DNA from: Eulemur rufifrons
Lineage: Eukaryota > Chordata > Mammalia > Primates > Lemuridae
Reading direction: 5' to 3'
NCBI RefSeq assembly: GCF_041146395.1
Contig: NC_091006.1
Location: 11,166,001 to 11,230,000 of the forward strand
DNA length: 64,000 nt
Shown here: piece by piece, positions 59,706 to 64,000 of the stretch
Layout: each line of letters opens with the position of its first letter
Numbering within the stretch: position 1 is the first letter of the stretch
Notes under the pieces: generated by a model
Seen by the model: only the letters and a program-made list of their open reading frames with translations
Told to the model about the DNA's origin: nothing
The model's database searches: none
Position numbers and translations under genes: made by a program

Positions 59706-59880
59706 GCTTTAACAATAGTAACTGATGTTTATTGAGCATTTACTATAACCCAGAGGTTGAGCTTCTCAATGAGCCAGTGGGATGGGTCTGGTTATTATCC
59801 TCCTTGTCCAGTTGAGTGAACAGAGGTGCAGACACAGGTATGACCTGCCCTAGCTCTCACACCTGGTAAGGGATAGAGCC
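59705..59880 (-). repeat. MIR/MIR3-like
   Basis: GATGTTTATTGAGCATTTAC and GCCCTAGCTCTCACACCTGG. Confidence 0.6.
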
Positions 59881-59915
59881 AGGATTTTTTTTCTCTTTCT
59901 CCTTCTATTTTTATT

Positions 59916-59918
59916 ATA

Positions 59919-59940
<22 letters not shown>
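59916..59940 (+). repeat. (TA)n microsatellite
   Basis: About 12 TA units directly before the T run of the next antisense Alu. Confidence 0.9.
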
Positions 59941-59958
<18 letters not shown>

Positions 59959-60280
59959 TTTTGAGACAGAATCTCACTTTGTTGCCCAGGCTAGAGTGAG
60001 TGCCGTGGCATCAGCCTAGCTCACAGCAACCTCAAACTCCTGGGCTTAAGTGATCCTACTGCCTCAGCCTCCCGAGTAGCTGGGACTACAGGCATGTGCC
60101 ACCATGCCCAGCTAATTTTTCTATATATATTTTTAGTTGGCCAGATAATTTCTTTCTATTTTAGTAGAGACTGGGTCTCGCTCTTGCTCAGGCTGGTCTC
60201 GAACTCCTGGCCTTGAGCGATCCACCTGCCTCGGCCTCCCAGAGTGCTAGGATTACAGGTGTGAGCCACCGCGCCCAGCC
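59941..60280 (-). mobile_element. Alu SINE (strepsirrhine-type)
   Basis: Antisense dimer with T22 tail, GTGCCGTGGCATCAGCCTAG and the extended linker GCCAGATAATTTCTTTCTAT. Confidence 0.94.
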
Positions 60281-60349
60281 TTATTATATTATTTTTAAAG
60301 CACCTTCAGCCTCATTGTTATTATTTTTTTTATCGTGGTAAAATATATA

Positions 60350-60780
60350 TAACATGACCAAGGCAGGCGCTGCCGAAGGGTGCTGATGGGGAGGAGAGGT
60401 CGAGACTGGGTCTCATGGCATCGTTCTAGCCCCTGAAGCCAGCCTAGCTTAAGGATTTTTAGCTAAGGTGTGCCAATCAGTTTCTGATTTTGCTGAAGAT
60501 GGTTACAACTGGGTTTTCAGCCTCTTGCAACAAAAAGAGGCCAAACTGGCGCAGGGGATGGACGAGTGGATTTGGCCCGGCGAGGAGGGCAATGGACCGT
60601 GAGCTCCCAGACAGGGGGAAAGGCATGAGAAGACAAGAGTGGGTGGGAACACGGCCCATGTCGGGGGACAGACAGCAGATCACCAAGGTAGCTGGAATGT
60701 AAAATTTACAGGGGGTCACAGGAGATCATAGTGCAACCTTCCAGTGGCAAGAGAAAGGGACGAGCCCTGACAAAGGCCTC
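60350..60780. other. Intergenic, origin unresolved
   Basis: GTGTGCCAATCAGTTTCTGA and neighbouring sequence could be a decayed LTR. I cannot support a family. Confidence 0.3.
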
Positions 60781-60829
60781 ACCCCAGGATGCAGCAGCGC
60801 AGTGACACAATCCACTTCGCCTCCTTAGA

Positions 60830-61170
60830 AGAAGCCTCTGCACTCTGACACACTTGCTGGTGGGCGTGGAACTTGGTATAACCTTCTCGATAAGCCATTA
60901 GGCAACAGACATTAACGCTAGAACCTCCCACGGGCGCCCTTTGACACAGCAATTTTTCTTTGAGGGATTTATGCCAGGGCTATACAGCCTTGCACATGGG
61001 AGAGTACGGCAGCCCTGTTTGCAACAGCAGACGACTAGAAACAAGCTGAGCACGCATCGGAGAGGGACCAGCAAACACTCCGTGGCCCATCCATGCAACG
61101 GAACTGCTCCCAGCTTTGCAAAAGAATGAGCCACGTCTATATGCGTTGTTGTGGTTGCTGGTAGATATTC
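60830..61170 (+). repeat. L1M/HAL1-like LINE fragment
   Basis: CCCTTTGACACAGCAATTTT, AGGGATTTATGCCAGGGCTA and CCATGCAACGGAACTGCTCC align in order with old L1/HAL1 3' sequence. Confidence 0.6.
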
Positions 61171-61502
61171 AGCCGTCAGCCGTCTGGGGAGGAAACAGCC
61201 CTGATCTGTAGTGTTTGCCAATTTCTATGGTGGAAATACTCCCACTGTGGCTTATTTGAAGTTGCCAACATGATGTCATCGGATGTAGAGTTTGGAAGAG
61301 ATAAGTAATAGCCTAGCATTAAGTCACATTGCCACCATGGAGTCACCATAGACATAAATAGCCTCAAGAGCATAGATAATAGTAAAATGTAGTAAAATAA
61401 TTAGAAAGCAATACATTTTGACTATTCATTATCTTTTTTAATTATTATTATTTTGGGGTTTGTTTTTTTTTTTTTTTTGTAGGAGGGCCATTGGAAAATA
61501 TT

Positions 61503-61800
<298 letters not shown>

Positions 61801-62084
61801 CTATCTTTGTTTTTAATGTATTTTATTGACCTGTAAGTTTGTATAATTTAGTTTTTAATAAGAGCTATGTTTAACAACTGGCTTGCGAAATTCTCGAAGG
61901 TTTAGCAATCTGCTCTTGAGAACCGGCCCCAGCACACACTGAGACACAGATGGGTCTCAAAGAAGAGAAGGCAAAAGCCAAATTTTGGAATATGTCCTAG
62001 AAGGCTCCACGTCACTCAGTCTCTTCCTCACTCACTGCTCTGCAGCTGTGTTGCTCTCCTGGCGGGTCCTGGAACACATCAGAC

Positions 62085-62500
62085 TCGCTCCTACCCCAGG
62101 GCCTTTGCACTTGCTTTCCCTCCCGCTGTGCCCACCCTTATCCCAGATAACCACATGGCTGTGGCTTCCTTACCTCTTTCAGGCCTTTGCTCAAATGCCA
62201 CTTTTGATCGAGGCCTTCTCTGACCACCCTGTAGAAAAAGAAATGAAACCTGCCTACCTGACACTCCAACTTCTTTTCCTGCTTCTGTTTTATTAATAAC
62301 AGTTATCGGGCCACCTGACCTACTATGTGATGTTAAAACGTACTTGTCATTTGATTTAGATACAGTACTGTCTCCCCCACTAGAATGCCGCATCCACAAG
62401 GAACTTGCTCTGTTCTGGTTTTTTGTGCTGTATTCCCAGTGCCCAGAACAGTGCCTGGTATATAATAGATGCTCAATAAACACATGTTGAATAAAAGAAT
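62085..62500 (+). repeat. L2 LINE 3' end
   Basis: CCAGGGCCTTTGCACTTGCT, CAGGCCTTTGCTCAAATGCC, CCCCCACTAGAATGCCGCAT and TAATAGATGCTCAATAAACA are in L2 order. Confidence 0.88.
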
Positions 62501-62509
62501 ACACTTTTA

Positions 62510-63360
62510 AGGAAAAAAATAAGGTGCAGAAACGCATGGCTGATCTGAATAGCATTTTTCCATCTGTGCTTCCATATGATGGACTATCTCTGGGAGAAAA
62601 CACAAGAAACAGGGCCGCTTTGATGGTTCCACGCCGGGCCCAGCTCCACTCTGTTCCCCACCCCTGCATGCTCAGGCCTGGGAACGTGTGTCTCCTCTGA
62701 GCGTCCCACATGGCGCCACCCACGTGGCTTTTGATCTGACCACTTCAGAGCCCTACCTCGCGCCTGCAGCCCAGCAGAGGTGGCTGGCGCTGGACACCCT
62801 CCCCAGATGGGCCTTTGAGGACGGGATGAAACAGGCTGGGTGGAGGTGGCAGGGCCTCCCAGGAGGGCCCTGAGGGAAGGGAAGCGGAGAGGGGAGAGCA
62901 GAAGGGCTTTTCCCTGTATCCTCTCCCGCGACTGTGGAAATGTGCCATTGCCTTCAATTAGCTATTAACATTTTTTCAAGTGTTCTATAAAAAGTACCCG
63001 CCTCGGGCTGCCCAGGGGAGCAGGGATGGAGGAGGGAGAGTCTGGGCCGCCAGGAGACTGGAGGAGGCCGGGGCAGTGACCCGGGGATGGGGACGGCCAG
63101 GGCTGCCAAGACGTCACGGCCTGTTCCAGAAGGCCCCGCCATGGAATGTTCTGCACGAAGCCCTTAGAAGGCTCTGGGAGGCCAGGCCTGTCCCTCAGGC
63201 TCAGCCTCTCCAAGGCAGCTTGAGGGTGTCCCAGAAAGTCACCTCCTAGAACCACCTCTGTCCCTATCTGAAAAGATCCCAAAAGCATCCCGTCGCCTTC
63301 AACCGTCAAACAATATGCGTGTCATTCCTCCCTCTGGCCTGTGAGGGAAGGACCTGACTC
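62510..63360. other. Intergenic, nothing recognised
   Basis: About 850 bases of mostly GC-rich sequence. No gene or repeat recognised. Confidence 0.4.
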
Positions 63361-63363
63361 ACT

Positions 63364-63445
63364 TCCAGCCCTCCCCTCTCCCCTCCCCCCTCCTTTTCCG
63401 TCCCCCCCCCCGTCCCCCTGTGCCCCCCTCCCCACCAGCCCGGCA
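63364..63445 (+). repeat. C/T-rich low-complexity tract
   Basis: Nearly pure pyrimidine with C runs up to ten. Confidence 0.8.
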
Positions 63446-63704
63446 CAACCTCCTCAGGGACCCCAAAACACCCACTCTATCTCTGCCTCACACCTTTGCC
63501 TGTGGCCATCCCTGTGCCTGGAGTCCCTTCCCCCCTCCTCGCCACACCCCTTCTTCCTTCATATCACAAATATTTGCCGGCATCAACTCTCGCTCAGGCA
63601 CCCTGCCAGGGATTAGGGAGCAGAGGGTGAGAAGAGGCTACATCCTAGTGGGAAAGGCAGGAAATAAAGGAGTCAACAGAAACTGGAAACAAGGGCGTTT
63701 TTTA

Positions 63705-64000
63705 TTCTTTTTTTTTTTTTTTTTTCTGAGACAGAGTCTCACTCTGTCACCCGGGCTAGAGTGCCGTGGTGTCAGCCTAGCTCACAGCAACCTCAAACTC
63801 CTGGGCTCAAGCGATCCTACTGCCTCAGCCTGCCGAGGAGCTGGGACTACAGGCATGTGCCACCATGCCCGGCTAATTTTTTCTATCTTTAGTAGAGATG
63901 AGGTCTGGCTCTTGCTCAGGCTGGTCTCTAACTCCTGAGCTCAAGCGATCCTTCTGTCTCATCCTCCCAGAGTGCTAGGATTACAGGCGTGAGCCACCGC
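63705..64000 (-). mobile_element. Alu SINE (strepsirrhine-type), cut by the window end
   Basis: Antisense element: T-rich tail, GAGTGCCGTGGTGTCAGCCT AGC, ending GTGAGCCACCGC at base 64000, a few bases short of the expected end. Confidence 0.92.

Noticed and set aside
60350..60780. Possible endogenous retroviral LTR
   Set aside because: Only vague similarity, with no TG...CA ends, primer-binding site or viral frame visible.

Overview
The window is mammalian nuclear DNA, almost certainly from a strepsirrhine primate (lemur, loris or galago). Three single-copy genes are in the order and orientation I know from human chromosome 19q13.3: STRN4 (minus), FKRP (plus), SLC1A5 (minus). The dispersed repeats are dominated by dimeric Alu elements. 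About ten of these carry an extended A-rich linker and a right arm containing GCTAGGCTGACGCCATGG, which I associate with strepsirrhine Alus. MIR, L2 and L1M relics fill the remaining introns and spacers. The species call is inference from repeats, not from a database match.

Layout: 1-22526 holds STRN4 (striatin-4/zinedin, a B'''-type regulatory subunit of PP2A in STRIPAK complexes). Sixteen coding exons can be placed exactly with GT/AG splice sites. The window cuts exon 16, so about the last 59 of an expected 753 residues are missing. A CpG island (about 21.7-22.76 kb) carries the STRN4 start. Inside STRN4 intron 1 it also holds a YY1 motif plus splice donor on the plus strand that look like the non-coding first exon of FKRP, so the two genes appear to overlap head to head. 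Next to it, 22972-23605 holds eight RFX/X-box-like palindromes, the most striking unannotated structure in the window. The complete 495-codon FKRP reading frame is at 28123-29610 in one exon. SLC1A5 (ASCT2, neutral amino acid exchanger) lies on the minus strand from 50239 to 40147 in eight exons (540 residues), with a CpG/GC-box/CCAAT promoter at about 50.24-51.0 kb. From 51.1 kb to the end I see no gene, only repeats and unassigned sequence.

The three genes are neighbours, not a pathway: STRN4 is a cytoplasmic signalling scaffold, FKRP is a Golgi ribitol-phosphate transferase for alpha-dystroglycan, and SLC1A5 is a plasma-membrane transporter. The functional coupling visible in the sequence is the shared STRN4/FKRP promoter region. 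Other points for follow-up: a stop-free, frame-preserving intron 8 in STRN4, a strongly C-rich plus strand in STRN4 intron 1, CCCAAA-rich degenerate arrays in SLC1A5 introns, a shifted N-glycosylation sequon in the variable outer loop of SLC1A5, and an unassigned 1.2-kb AT-rich block before SLC1A5.
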